Assembly: GCF_000426865.1 (NCBI RefSeq)
Contig: NZ_AUGE01000006.1
Span: 1 to 64,000 of the forward strand
Direction of reading: 5' to 3'
Length of the DNA stretch: 64,000 bases
Origin: Citrifermentans bremense R1
Lineage (GTDB): Bacteria; Desulfobacterota; Desulfuromonadia; Geobacterales; Geobacteraceae
The notes under the pieces were generated by a model that worked only from the letters and a program-made list of their open reading frames with translations, was not told the DNA's origin and ran no database searches. Positions 46,532-55,141 of this stretch are shown in pieces (positions within the stretch are counted from its first letter, which is position 1; each line of letters starts with the position of its first letter). The position numbers and the translations under genes were made by a program.

Positions 46532-47338
46532 ATGAAACTGAAAGTCCTGCTTTTGTCCGTCTTTCTCATCACGTGCATGCCCCTTTTTGTCCTGGCGGCT
46601 GACTACCAGATCGGCGAGGGAGACAGCCTCGACATTGCGGTCTGGGGGGTGAAGGAGCTGAATTTCCCGGTAAAAGTGCGTCCTGACGGCAAGATCACGG
46701 TCCCCGGACTGGGCGAGGTGGTCGCCAGCGGCATGGCTCCCAGTGCACTGCAGGCTCATCTCGCGGCAAGACTCAAGGAACTGGTGAAAAACCCCATCGT
46801 CACCGTCACCGTGCGTGAGATCACCAACTCCAAGGTCTACATCTTCGGCTCGGGCGTTAAGGCCGCCGTCTACGACCTCTCTCGCCGTACCACTTTGTTG
46901 CAGCTCCTTTGCACCCTGCCGGACGTGAAGACCGCCGATCTCCGCAATTCTTACCTGTTGAGGGGAGGGCAGAAGGTGAAGACCGACCTGTACCGGCTCT
47001 TCACCCTGGGGGACATGGGGCAGGACCTGCTCCTTGAATCCAACGACTCCCTCTTCATCCCGCTTCTGACCGACCGCAGCGTCTACGTCCTAGGCGCGGT
47101 CAACACCCCGAAGGCGATCGAGTACCGGGAGGGGATGAAGGTGATGGAAGCGATCCTTGAGTCGGGGGGGTTCAACAAGTTCGCCAACCAGAACGAGGTG
47201 CTGGTACGCAGGAAAAACGGCGCCCAGGAACAGTCGCTGGAGGTTAAGGCCAAAAAGCTGTTCAAAGACGGTGACTTGAGCCAGAACATCGAGCTCAAGC
47301 CGGGCGATTACGTGCTGGTAAAGGAGAGTTTCTTCTAG
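46532..47338 (+). CDS. EPS export protein, Wza/KpsD-like (XrtA system)
   Basis: 268 residues. Sec signal (LLLSVFLITCMPLFVLAA), then a Poly_export domain (DYQIGEGDSLDIAVWGVKEL, VRPDGKITVPGLGEV) and two SLBB-like segments (KVYIFGSGVKAAVYDL; SVYVLGAVNTPKAIEY). It forms the periplasmic/outer-membrane channel for polysaccharide. The ATG at 46532 has GGAGG upstream, 19 bases after the previous stop. Shorter than Wza and without an obvious C-terminal barrel helix. Confidence 0.92.
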   Translation: MKLKVLLLSVFLITCMPLFVLAADYQIGEGDSLDIAVWGVKELNFPVKVRPDGKITVPGLGEVVASGMAPSALQAHLAARLKELVKNPIVTVTVREITNSKVYIFGSGVKAAVYDLSRRTTLLQLLCTLPDVKTADLRNSYLLRGGQKVKTDLYRLFTLGDMGQDLLLESNDSLFIPLLTDRSVYVLGAVNTPKAIEYREGMKVMEAILESGGFNKFANQNEVLVRRKNGAQEQSLEVKAKKLFKDGDLSQNIELKPGDYVLVKESFF

Positions 47339-47402
47339 CGCTTGGAAATATTCCCGCAGCATTTTCCGGATGGAAGCAGCACCTTTTGAGGACAGGAGTC
47401 TT

Positions 47403-48902
47403 ATGCAGTCGCCAGAGACCGAGTACAAGAAGTATCTGCAACTGTTGATCAGTAACAAGGAGCGATTTGTCGTCATCGCCCTGCTGCTGATGACCGTGGC
47501 CTTCGTGGTCAGTTTCGTGGTTCCGCGCAAGTACCAGGCCACGAGCACCGTCTTTATCGAGAAGAACGTGATCAGCGAGCTGGTCAAGGGGATCACGGTG
47601 ACCCCCTCCATGGAAGACACCATCAACGTCCTCACCTACGAGATCACCAGCCGCACCTTGCTCACCAAGGTCATGGCCAACCTCGATCTGGATCTGGGCA
47701 AGAACGACAGCGAGACCGAGGAGCTGATCAAGCAGCTGCAGCAAAGCACCAAGGTGAAGGTAAAGGACAAGAACCTCTTCACCATCTCCTTCACCCACAC
47801 CAATCCCCGCATAGCCAGGGACTACGTAAACACGCTGGTGCGCCTTTACATCGAAGGGAACATCTCCTCCAAACGCGGCGAATCCTATGACGCCACCAAA
47901 TTCCTCGCCGAACAGATCGACACCTTCAACGCCAAGCTGCAGAAGGCCGAGAACGAGGTGAACGCCTACAAGCGCGACAAGGGGGGGATCATAGCCATCG
48001 ACGAGGGGAAACTCTTCGAGGAGATCAACCTCGCCCAGCAGAAGCTCTACGACCTTGAACTCAGACGCCGCCAGTTGGAAGGGATGCGCCAGATCACCAA
48101 GCGGACCGGGGATCCCCTGCAGAGCAGGCTCGCCGGGCTGCAGAAAAGGCTCGACGAGCTGCTGGTCGAGTACACCGAAAGCTTCCCCGAGGTGGTGAAG
48201 GTCAAGGGGGACCTCGAGACCGTGAAGGCGCAGATGTCGGCGCGCCGGGGGCAGCAGTCCCAGTCGCTCGATCCCGCGGAGCTGGCCAAAATAGAATCGG
48301 AAATCTCCGCCATCAAGATCACTGAAAACGGCCTGAGGCGCTACATAGACACCAACCGCGCCCTCTTGCAGACCATCCCTTCGGCGAAGGCGGGACTCGA
48401 GAAGCTGGAGCTGGAGAAGAAAAACCAGAAGAACATCTATGACCAGCTCTTTGCCCGTCACGGGCAGTCCGAGGTCTCCAAGCAGATGGAGGTGCAGGAC
48501 AAGTCCACCACCTTCCGCGTCGTCGACCCGGCCCTGCTCCCGGTGAAGCCTTCCAGTCCGGACCGGCTGAAGCTGATGCTGCTGGGGATGGTGGGGGGGG
48601 TGGCAGGAAGCTTTGCGCTGCTTTTCCTGGTCGACCATCTGAACAACACGGTCAAAGAGGTGGAGTTCGTAAAGGGGCTGGGGGTGCTGGTCCTGGCGGT
48701 TATTCCGAGGCTGCACGACCCGGAGGTCGAGGCGAAGAGGCGCAGGCGCTCGCGGCTGATCCTGGGCTGCGCTTTGGTGTACTTCCTGGTGCTTATGGTT
48801 TTCCCTGGCATGGAACTCCTGGGGCTACCCTATATGGACAAGGTGCTGGACTTATTGTCCGCGCCGGAAGCCCGGTTGCGGATCAAGGGGCTTTTGCAGT
48901 GA
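47403..48902 (+). CDS. XrtA-system polysaccharide chain-length determinant (Wzz type)
   Basis: 499 residues: N-terminal membrane helix (VVIALLLMTVAFVVSFVV) with VPRKYQATSTVFIEK, a long periplasmic coiled-coil region (residues about 60-410, heptad-rich KAENEVNAYKRDKGG) with a PxxPSSPDRLKL motif near 425, and further C-terminal helices. It regulates polymer length with the kinase encoded next. The ATG at 47403 has AGGAG five bases upstream; the frame opens 11 codons earlier without a site. Confidence 0.92.
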   Translation: MQSPETEYKKYLQLLISNKERFVVIALLLMTVAFVVSFVVPRKYQATSTVFIEKNVISELVKGITVTPSMEDTINVLTYEITSRTLLTKVMANLDLDLGKNDSETEELIKQLQQSTKVKVKDKNLFTISFTHTNPRIARDYVNTLVRLYIEGNISSKRGESYDATKFLAEQIDTFNAKLQKAENEVNAYKRDKGGIIAIDEGKLFEEINLAQQKLYDLELRRRQLEGMRQITKRTGDPLQSRLAGLQKRLDELLVEYTESFPEVVKVKGDLETVKAQMSARRGQQSQSLDPAELAKIESEISAIKITENGLRRYIDTNRALLQTIPSAKAGLEKLELEKKNQKNIYDQLFARHGQSEVSKQMEVQDKSTTFRVVDPALLPVKPSSPDRLKLMLLGMVGGVAGSFALLFLVDHLNNTVKEVEFVKGLGVLVLAVIPRLHDPEVEAKRRRRSRLILGCALVYFLVLMVFPGMELLGLPYMDKVLDLLSAPEARLRIKGLLQ

Positions 48903-48924
48903 CCGCCGCAGAAACGAGGTTGAT

Positions 48925-49809
48925 ATGAGCAGAATAGAGGAAGCGATGGAAAAGGCGGCACGCATGAGGAAGGGGATGGAGCCTCCCCCTCCCGAGCCTG
49001 TGCGCGAGCCTGCGGGAGCCTCGGCGCTCCTGCATCAGACGCCGCACCCTGTGGGAAGCCCGGCGCTCCCGCCCCAGCCGCCGCAGATTTCGCCGGTCTC
49101 AGCGCAGTACGGAAGGCTCGCGCCGCAAAACCCCTTCCTGGTCAACCTGCACGACCCGCACTCGCCTGCGGCCGAGGAGTACCGGAAACTCAAGTCGGCG
49201 CTGGTGAAGATGACCACCGGCGACGTGTTTCGCAACTGCCTCATGGTGACCAGCTCGATTCCCAGCGAGGGGAAGAGCCTGACCGCGCTGAACCTGGCCA
49301 TAAGCCTCGCCCAGGAACTGGACCACACTGTGCTCCTGGTCGACGCCGACCTGCGCCGCCCGTCCGTGCATCGTTATCTCAACGTGGAGCAGGGGGTGGG
49401 GCTTTCCGAGCTTCTGACCGGCGAGGCGCAGGTGGGTGAGACCATCATCCCGACCGGCATCGGGAAGCTCTCCATCATCAGGGCCGGGCGCGCCATCGAG
49501 AACCCCGCCGAGCTGTTCACCTCCCAGCGCGGCAAGGCGCTCCTGACTGAGCTGAAGCTACGCTACCCGGACCGCTACATCATCCTGGACACCCCGCCGG
49601 TGCTCCCTTTCGCCGAGGCGCGTTCCCTGGCGCATCTGGTGGACGGGGTGCTCTTCGTGGTCATGGAGCGGCTCGTATCCCAGGCCAACCTGAAAGACGC
49701 GCTGGAGTCGCTCAAGGCCTGCCCCATCCTCGGGATGGTGTACAACGCCGCTACGGTCGACCACAACGACGGGCGCTATTCCTATTACCGCTCCGCCGAC
49801 AACGCCTAG
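48925..49809 (+). CDS. XrtA-associated tyrosine autokinase (BY-kinase)
   Basis: 294 residues, cytoplasmic. A Pro-rich linker (residues 18-60) precedes a BY-kinase domain: Walker A SSIPSEGKSLTALNLA, Walker A' VLLVDADLRRP, Walker B YIILDTPP. The C-terminal Tyr cluster RYSYYRS is the autophosphorylation tail. It acts with the chain-length protein to control polymerisation. The start follows GAGGTTGAT, 22 bases after the previous stop. Confidence 0.93.
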   Translation: MSRIEEAMEKAARMRKGMEPPPPEPVREPAGASALLHQTPHPVGSPALPPQPPQISPVSAQYGRLAPQNPFLVNLHDPHSPAAEEYRKLKSALVKMTTGDVFRNCLMVTSSIPSEGKSLTALNLAISLAQELDHTVLLVDADLRRPSVHRYLNVEQGVGLSELLTGEAQVGETIIPTGIGKLSIIRAGRAIENPAELFTSQRGKALLTELKLRYPDRYIILDTPPVLPFAEARSLAHLVDGVLFVVMERLVSQANLKDALESLKACPILGMVYNAATVDHNDGRYSYYRSADNA

Positions 49810-49873
49810 GTTACCGGCGCCATCCGGTGCCACGGCCGGCAAGCTCCGGCCCCCGCAGCACCCGGGAGTACCT

Positions 49874-50992
49874 ATGTACGAAGCATTTTTCCAGCTGCAA
49901 AAAAAGCCGTTCGAGCTCATCCCGGACCCGGATTTCATCTATCTCAGCCGCTCGCACAAAAAGGCGCTCACCTACCTCGACTACGGCATCAGGGAGCGGG
50001 TGGGGTTCATCCTCCTCACCGGGGAGGTGGGATCCGGCAAGACCACCATCATCAGGGATCTCCTGAACAAGCGTTACGAGCGCGTGGTGCTGGCGAAGAT
50101 CTTCAACACCCGGGTCAATTCGGAACAGCTGTTGGCCATGATCAACGACGATTTCGGGCTCCCGGTCGCCGGAAAGGACAAGATCTCCCTGCTGCGCGAG
50201 CTGAATGATTTCCTCCTGGAGCAGTACGCCCTGGGGAACCATCCCATGCTGATCATCGACGAGGCGCAGAACCTTGCGGCCGACCTCTTGGAGGAGATCA
50301 GGATGCTCTCCAACCTGGAGAGTGCCCACGGCAAGCTTTTGCAGATCGTGCTGGTGGGGCAGCCGGAACTGCGCGAAACGCTGGCAAGGCCCGAGCTTTT
50401 GCAGCTCAGGCAGCGCATCAGCATCAACTGCCACTTAAAAGCGCTCTCCCTGGACGAGATGTCCGAGTACATCGAGCACCGCATGACGGTGGCGGGGAAT
50501 AAAGACGCCCTTAGCTTCCCGCCGGGGACCCTCGACCTCGTCTACCAGTTCAGCCGCGGCATTCCCCGCCTGGTCAACATCATCTGCGATTTCCTGATGC
50601 TCTCCGCCTTCGCCGAGGAGAGCACCGTAGCCTCGGTCGAGATGGCGCGCGATGTCTTAGGAGACCTGGAGTTCGAGCAGCATTTTTGGGGGGACGGCAA
50701 GACCGGCACCAGGCCTGCCGCTGAGGCCGCGGCGAGACCGGCCGGCGGGGCGGAGGATGAGCGGCTCTCCACAGCCCTCTCCGAGGTCTGCGCCACCCTC
50801 GCATTGCTGCGCGAGGATTTCAACACGCATGTATCGAGGGTAGACAGCGAGGTGGCGCAACTGGGGCGCTCGGTGGCGGGGCTTGGCGCAGCGCTCGAAC
50901 AGATACGGGAACAGGCGGTCCAGGAAAGCAACGTAGAAGGAGGTTTCGTGCGCAGGCTCTTCGGTTCCGGCGCGGCGAATGCGAACAAATGA
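49874..50992 (+). CDS. XrtA-associated ExeA-like AAA ATPase
   Basis: 372 residues. MYEAFFQLQKKPFELIPDPDF is the standard N-terminus of the ExeA/GspA-like ATPases of XrtA loci; Walker A TGEVGSGKTT, Walker B MLIIDEAQNL and the sensor LLQIVLVGQPEL follow. The C-terminal about 100 residues form a likely coiled coil (LREDFNTHVSRVDSEVAQLG). Role in EPS assembly unproven. Overlaps the next gene by four bases (ATGA). Confidence 0.92.
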   Translation: MYEAFFQLQKKPFELIPDPDFIYLSRSHKKALTYLDYGIRERVGFILLTGEVGSGKTTIIRDLLNKRYERVVLAKIFNTRVNSEQLLAMINDDFGLPVAGKDKISLLRELNDFLLEQYALGNHPMLIIDEAQNLAADLLEEIRMLSNLESAHGKLLQIVLVGQPELRETLARPELLQLRQRISINCHLKALSLDEMSEYIEHRMTVAGNKDALSFPPGTLDLVYQFSRGIPRLVNIICDFLMLSAFAEESTVASVEMARDVLGDLEFEQHFWGDGKTGTRPAAEAAARPAGGAEDERLSTALSEVCATLALLREDFNTHVSRVDSEVAQLGRSVAGLGAALEQIREQAVQESNVEGGFVRRLFGSGAANANK

Positions 50993-52242
50993 AAAAGTTT
51001 CCGACCAAGAAATCGAATCCCTTCCGGCTCGGCCTGTTGGCCGCCACCCTCCTTGCGGGTGCCGCCCCTGCCGCTGCCGGCGACCTTACCTTCACTCCGC
51101 TTTTGACCCTCTCCGAGGAGTACAACGACAACGTCCTGGAGACGGCCCACGACAAGAAATCGGATTTCGTCACCAGGGCCCAGCCAGGCGCCGCGCTTCG
51201 CTATGGCTCCCGGTTTCTCACCGGGGACCTCAGCTACAACTTCGACTACCACTACTATGCACGCGGGACCAGGGACGAGGAGAAGAACCACTACGCGAGC
51301 CTCCACGGCACAGCGGAAATAGTGGACAACTTCTTCTTCCTCGAGGTAAGCGACACCCTGAGCCGGGTTTCGCTAGACGTCACCCGCGATGTAACCGGAG
51401 AGAGCCTCTTCGCCAACCAGTCCGACCAGAACACGGCCATCGTTTCCCCCTATCTGCTGTGGCATCTGGGGGAGAAGGGGACGCTCAAGACCGGTTACCG
51501 CTTCCGCGATACCACCTACTGGGGGTCGCCGGCCATCAGCAAGCGGGAGAACCAGGGCTTCGCCGAGGCGGGCCTGGAGCTCTCGCCCAAGTTTTCCCTC
51601 TCAGCCGGGTACGTCTTTGCCGCCGTCTCCACCGACATCATCGACTACGACCAGCATGATCTGAGCACCGGGTTCAAATATGAGTACGCCGACAAGTCCT
51701 TTCTCTTCGGTGGCATAGGGAACCGCTGGCAGCGCTTCTCCGGCTCGCGCGACGTGAGCAACCTTTTTTGGAACGGCGGGATCAGCAGGGATTTCGGGCA
51801 GCTGGTCGCGACCCTGCAGACCAAGGTCGTTTTCACCGAGGACCCGCTCGCCGTCTCTACCAAGGAAAAGACCTACGAAGGATCGCTGGAGAAGACCCTT
51901 GACCATGGCGCTGCCGGGGGGGCTATCGGCTACACCAAGTACACCGACACGACGAGCATGGCCACCGACAGGAAAAAAGCATACTTAAGCGGCTTTTCGC
52001 GGTACGAGCTGGCCCCGCGCCTGAGCGGCTCCCTTGTGCTGCTACTGGATAGAGTGAGCCGCCGGGCCACAACCGATTACGCCTACCACCTGAGCGGGAC
52101 CGCCGGGGTAAGTTACGCCTTCAACTATGACATCACCGCCTCGCTCAGTTACAGCTACATCGACTACCGCCGTGACTGGGAGAGCGCGGCCGATGCCAGG
52201 ACAACGAACCGGCTGATCCTTTCGCTGAAGAAGCTGTTCTAA
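50989..52242 (+). CDS. PEP-CTERM-system outer-membrane beta-barrel protein
   Basis: 417 residues: signal (LGLLAATLLAGAAPAAAG), then a series of amphipathic strands with repeated aromatic turns (LSYNFDYHYYARGTRDEEKNH, ITASLSYSYIDYRRDWES) and a terminal Phe (LSLKKLF). Length and context fit the TIGR-type XrtA-associated outer-membrane protein that may be the EPS exit pore. Translationally coupled to the ATPase. Confidence 0.88.
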   Translation: MKKFPTKKSNPFRLGLLAATLLAGAAPAAAGDLTFTPLLTLSEEYNDNVLETAHDKKSDFVTRAQPGAALRYGSRFLTGDLSYNFDYHYYARGTRDEEKNHYASLHGTAEIVDNFFFLEVSDTLSRVSLDVTRDVTGESLFANQSDQNTAIVSPYLLWHLGEKGTLKTGYRFRDTTYWGSPAISKRENQGFAEAGLELSPKFSLSAGYVFAAVSTDIIDYDQHDLSTGFKYEYADKSFLFGGIGNRWQRFSGSRDVSNLFWNGGISRDFGQLVATLQTKVVFTEDPLAVSTKEKTYEGSLEKTLDHGAAGGAIGYTKYTDTTSMATDRKKAYLSGFSRYELAPRLSGSLVLLLDRVSRRATTDYAYHLSGTAGVSYAFNYDITASLSYSYIDYRRDWESAADARTTNRLILSLKKLF

Positions 52243-52320
52243 GGCCACGACCGCTTGATCGCAACTTCCTGCCGGATCCGATCAACAGACCGCGCCCCTT
52301 TGGCGCCCGGGAGGTGAAGA

Positions 52321-53160
52321 GTGTTGAACGCCCTCACCATAGACGTCGAGGACTACTTCCAGGTAAACGCCTTCGAGCCTTACATCCCCCGTGAGAACTG
52401 GGACCGCTATCCCCTGCGCGTTGCGGGCAACGTCGCGCGCCTGCTCGACCTTCTGGATGAGTACCAGGTGAAGGCGACCTTCTTCGTGCTGGGATGGGTT
52501 GCGGAGCGTGTTCCCGGCACGGTGCGCGAGATCCAGGCTCGCGGCCACGAGGTGGCTTGCCACGGCTACGGCCACCAGCTCATCTTCCGGATCGGTCCGC
52601 AGCTTTTCCGCGACGACATCCGCAGGGCCAAAGCGGTGCTCGAGGATATCACCGGTACGGCTGTCCGGGGGTACCGCGCTCCCACCTACTCCATCACCAG
52701 GGAATCGCTTTGGGCCTTCGACCTGTTGCTGGAGGAAGGTTTCAGCTTCGATTCCAGCGTCTTCCCGGTCTATCACGACACCTACGGGATTCCCGACGCG
52801 CCCAGGTTCCCGTACCTGGTGCGGCGCGCGGCAGGGACACTGCAGGAGTTCCCGCTCACCACGCTCCCCTTGAAACTGGCGGGAAAAAGCGTGCAGCTCC
52901 CCATAGCTGGCGGGGGGTACCTGAGGCTTTTGCCGGCAGCGCTCATCAAGTGGGGCATCGACCGGGTCAACCGGGTGGAGGGGAAACCGTGCGTCCTCTA
53001 CCTGCACCCCTGGGAGATAGACCCGGACCAGCCGCGCATCCAGGCGGGGTGGAAGTCGCGCTTTCGGCACTACAACAACCTCGCAAAGACTGAGGACAAG
53101 CTTCGCTACCTGCTCAAGGGGGTCCGCTACGGCACCATGAGCCAGGCGCTGGGGCTCTGA
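52321..53160 (+). CDS. XrtA-system polysaccharide deacetylase
   Basis: 279-residue NodB-fold enzyme that removes acetyl groups from N-acetylhexosamines of the EPS. TIDVEDYFQVNAFEP holds the first metal-site Asp pair, GHEVACHGYGHQ the two His ligands, RGYRAPTYSIT the catalytic Arg region, and LYLHPWEIDPDQP the late His. The start is GTG at 52321 with GGAGGTGAAGA upstream. Lies 78 bases after the barrel gene. Confidence 0.93.
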   Translation: MLNALTIDVEDYFQVNAFEPYIPRENWDRYPLRVAGNVARLLDLLDEYQVKATFFVLGWVAERVPGTVREIQARGHEVACHGYGHQLIFRIGPQLFRDDIRRAKAVLEDITGTAVRGYRAPTYSITRESLWAFDLLLEEGFSFDSSVFPVYHDTYGIPDAPRFPYLVRRAAGTLQEFPLTTLPLKLAGKSVQLPIAGGGYLRLLPAALIKWGIDRVNRVEGKPCVLYLHPWEIDPDQPRIQAGWKSRFRHYNNLAKTEDKLRYLLKGVRYGTMSQALGL

Positions 53161-53171
53161 AGGAAGGGAGC

Positions 53172-54206
53172 ATGTCAGGGTACCGCGTCACGCAAGAAAT
53201 CGATCCTTCCCGCTGGGACGCCTACGTCGACTCCATGCCGGCTGCGACCTCCTACCACCTGAGCGCCTGGGGGAAGATCATAGGCGAGAGCTTCGGGCAC
53301 CGGACCCATTACCTGGCGGCAGTGGACCAGAAAGGGGAGGTAGCGGGGGTGCTTCCCCTGGTGCACATGAAGAGCGCGCTCTTCGGCAGCTTCCTGGTTT
53401 CCGTCCCCTTCGTGAACTACGGGGGGCTTTTGTGTCGGGACAGCGGCTGCGAACAGGCGCTCTTGCGCGAGGCGGATGTGCTGCGCCGAAGCTGCGGTGC
53501 CGCGCATGTGGAGCTGCGGCACTTGGGCTGCGGCATCGAGGGGCTACCCTCTCGGGAGCACAAGGTCACCATGATGCTAGCCCTCAGCGAGGATCCCGAC
53601 GTACAGTGGGCCAACTTCAACGCCAAGCTCAGGAACCAGATCCGCAAGGCGCAAAAAAGCGGCCTCTCCTTCCAGACCGGCGGAGTCGAGCTTTTGGATG
53701 ATTTCTACGACGTCTTCGCCCGCAACATGCGCGATCTGGGGACGCCGGTCTACGGCAAGGAGTTCTTCGGGAACGTCCTCGGCTCCCTCCCCGAGACGAC
53801 CCGCATCGCGGCGGTGCAGTCGGAGGGGAAGGTGATCGCCGCCGGGATACTGTCGCGCTACAAAAAAAGCATGGAGATGCCCTGGGCCTCCTCCATCGCC
53901 GAGTACAAGACGCTTTGTCCCAACAACCTCCTCTACTGGGAGTCGATCCGTTTCGCCATAGGACAGGGGTGCGCCTCCTTCGACTTCGGGCGCTCCACCC
54001 CCAACGAGGGGACCTACAACTTTAAGAAGCAGTGGGGGGCGGAGCCAGTACAGCTTTACTGGCAGTATCTGCTGGAAAAGGGGAAGGCATTGCCGGAGCT
54101 CAATCCCAAGAACCCGAAGTTCCAGGCCGCCATCAGCATTTGGAAACGGCTGCCGGTGGGGTTGACCAGGCTGATCGGCCCCGCGATCGTGCGCAACATA
54201 CCGTGA
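53172..54206 (+). CDS. FemAB-like XrtA/PEP-CTERM-associated protein
   Basis: 344-residue GNAT-fold FemAB relative, cytoplasmic. Typical blocks: SYHLSAWGKIIGESFGHRTHYLAA, a central KLRNQIRKAQKSGL, and FDFGRSTPNEGTYNFKKQWGAEP near the end. It could aminoacylate a peptidoglycan precursor or modify an EPS sugar; the reaction is not established. Starts 11 bases after the deacetylase and overlaps the next gene. Confidence 0.9.
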   Translation: MSGYRVTQEIDPSRWDAYVDSMPAATSYHLSAWGKIIGESFGHRTHYLAAVDQKGEVAGVLPLVHMKSALFGSFLVSVPFVNYGGLLCRDSGCEQALLREADVLRRSCGAAHVELRHLGCGIEGLPSREHKVTMMLALSEDPDVQWANFNAKLRNQIRKAQKSGLSFQTGGVELLDDFYDVFARNMRDLGTPVYGKEFFGNVLGSLPETTRIAAVQSEGKVIAAGILSRYKKSMEMPWASSIAEYKTLCPNNLLYWESIRFAIGQGCASFDFGRSTPNEGTYNFKKQWGAEPVQLYWQYLLEKGKALPELNPKNPKFQAAISIWKRLPVGLTRLIGPAIVRNIP

Positions 54207-55141
54207 TGCAGTTCACGGTGATCATTCCGGCCAGGGACGAGGAGCGTAACATCGGACGCTGCCTCGACTCGATAGCGAGGGTCGAGTGGGATGCTTCCGA
54301 GTTCGAGATCATCGTGGCGGACAACGGCTCGCAGGACCGCACCGCGGAGATAGCGGCACAAATGGGGGCGACCGTCTACAAGCTCCCCGGGCTCACCATC
54401 TCCGCGCTCCGTAATTACGCGGCCTCAAGGGCCCGCGGCGCGATCCTCGCCTTCATGGACGCCGACTGCACCGTAGAACCCTCGTGGCTGAGGGAAGCCT
54501 CGAAGTACCTCGATCGCGAGGAGATAGCCTGCTTCGGCGCCCCCCCGCAGGTACCCGCGCAGTCCACCTGGGTGCAGCGGGCCTGGTTCGAGGTGAGAAG
54601 AAAGAAGGTGTCGCTGGGGGAGACCTCCTGGCTTGAGTCGATGAACATGTTCGTGCGGCGGGAGGCCTTTTCCGGCTGCGGCGGATTCGACGAAAAGCTG
54701 GTCACCTGCGAGGATTACGACCTCTCGGTGAGGCTTCGCGAGCTGGGGGGGCTTTTCACCGACAGCTCCATCGCCGCCACCCATTACGGAGAGGCGGCGA
54801 CCCTGGCGCACTTTTTCAGGAAGGAACTCTGGCGCGGCATCGGGAACCTGAAGGGGGTATCGAGCCACGGCATCAGGCTCTCCGAGCTTCCCAGCCTCTG
54901 CCTGCCGCTTTGGCACTGCCTGGTGCTCCTGATCCTCGCGGGGGGCATCTGCGCCGGGGGAGTCTTTGGTGTGGGAGTCGCCCTTTACGCCGCATCGCTT
55001 TTCCTGCTCTGGCAGTCGTTGCTGCTTTCGCTTTGCTTGTTTAAGTACTACCGCGGCTCCCTATGCCTCGTCGCGCAGATCTTCGTTCTCCTGAACGTCT
55101 ACTACGTGGCCCGGGGTGTCGCTTCTTTGAGGCAAGCCTGA
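54206..55141 (+). CDS. Glycosyltransferase family 2
   Basis: 311 residues. GT-A domain with FTVIIPARDEERNIGRCLDSI, VADNGSQDRTAEIA, the DxD motif FMDADC and acceptor motif ED in TCEDYDLSVRL. Two or three C-terminal membrane helices (WHCLVLLILAGGICAGGV...). ATG overlaps the previous TGA (TGATG), so the genes are coupled. It adds a sugar to the EPS repeat unit; specificity unknown. Confidence 0.9.
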   Translation: MQFTVIIPARDEERNIGRCLDSIARVEWDASEFEIIVADNGSQDRTAEIAAQMGATVYKLPGLTISALRNYAASRARGAILAFMDADCTVEPSWLREASKYLDREEIACFGAPPQVPAQSTWVQRAWFEVRRKKVSLGETSWLESMNMFVRREAFSGCGGFDEKLVTCEDYDLSVRLRELGGLFTDSSIAATHYGEAATLAHFFRKELWRGIGNLKGVSSHGIRLSELPSLCLPLWHCLVLLILAGGICAGGVFGVGVALYAASLFLLWQSLLLSLCLFKYYRGSLCLVAQIFVLLNVYYVARGVASLRQA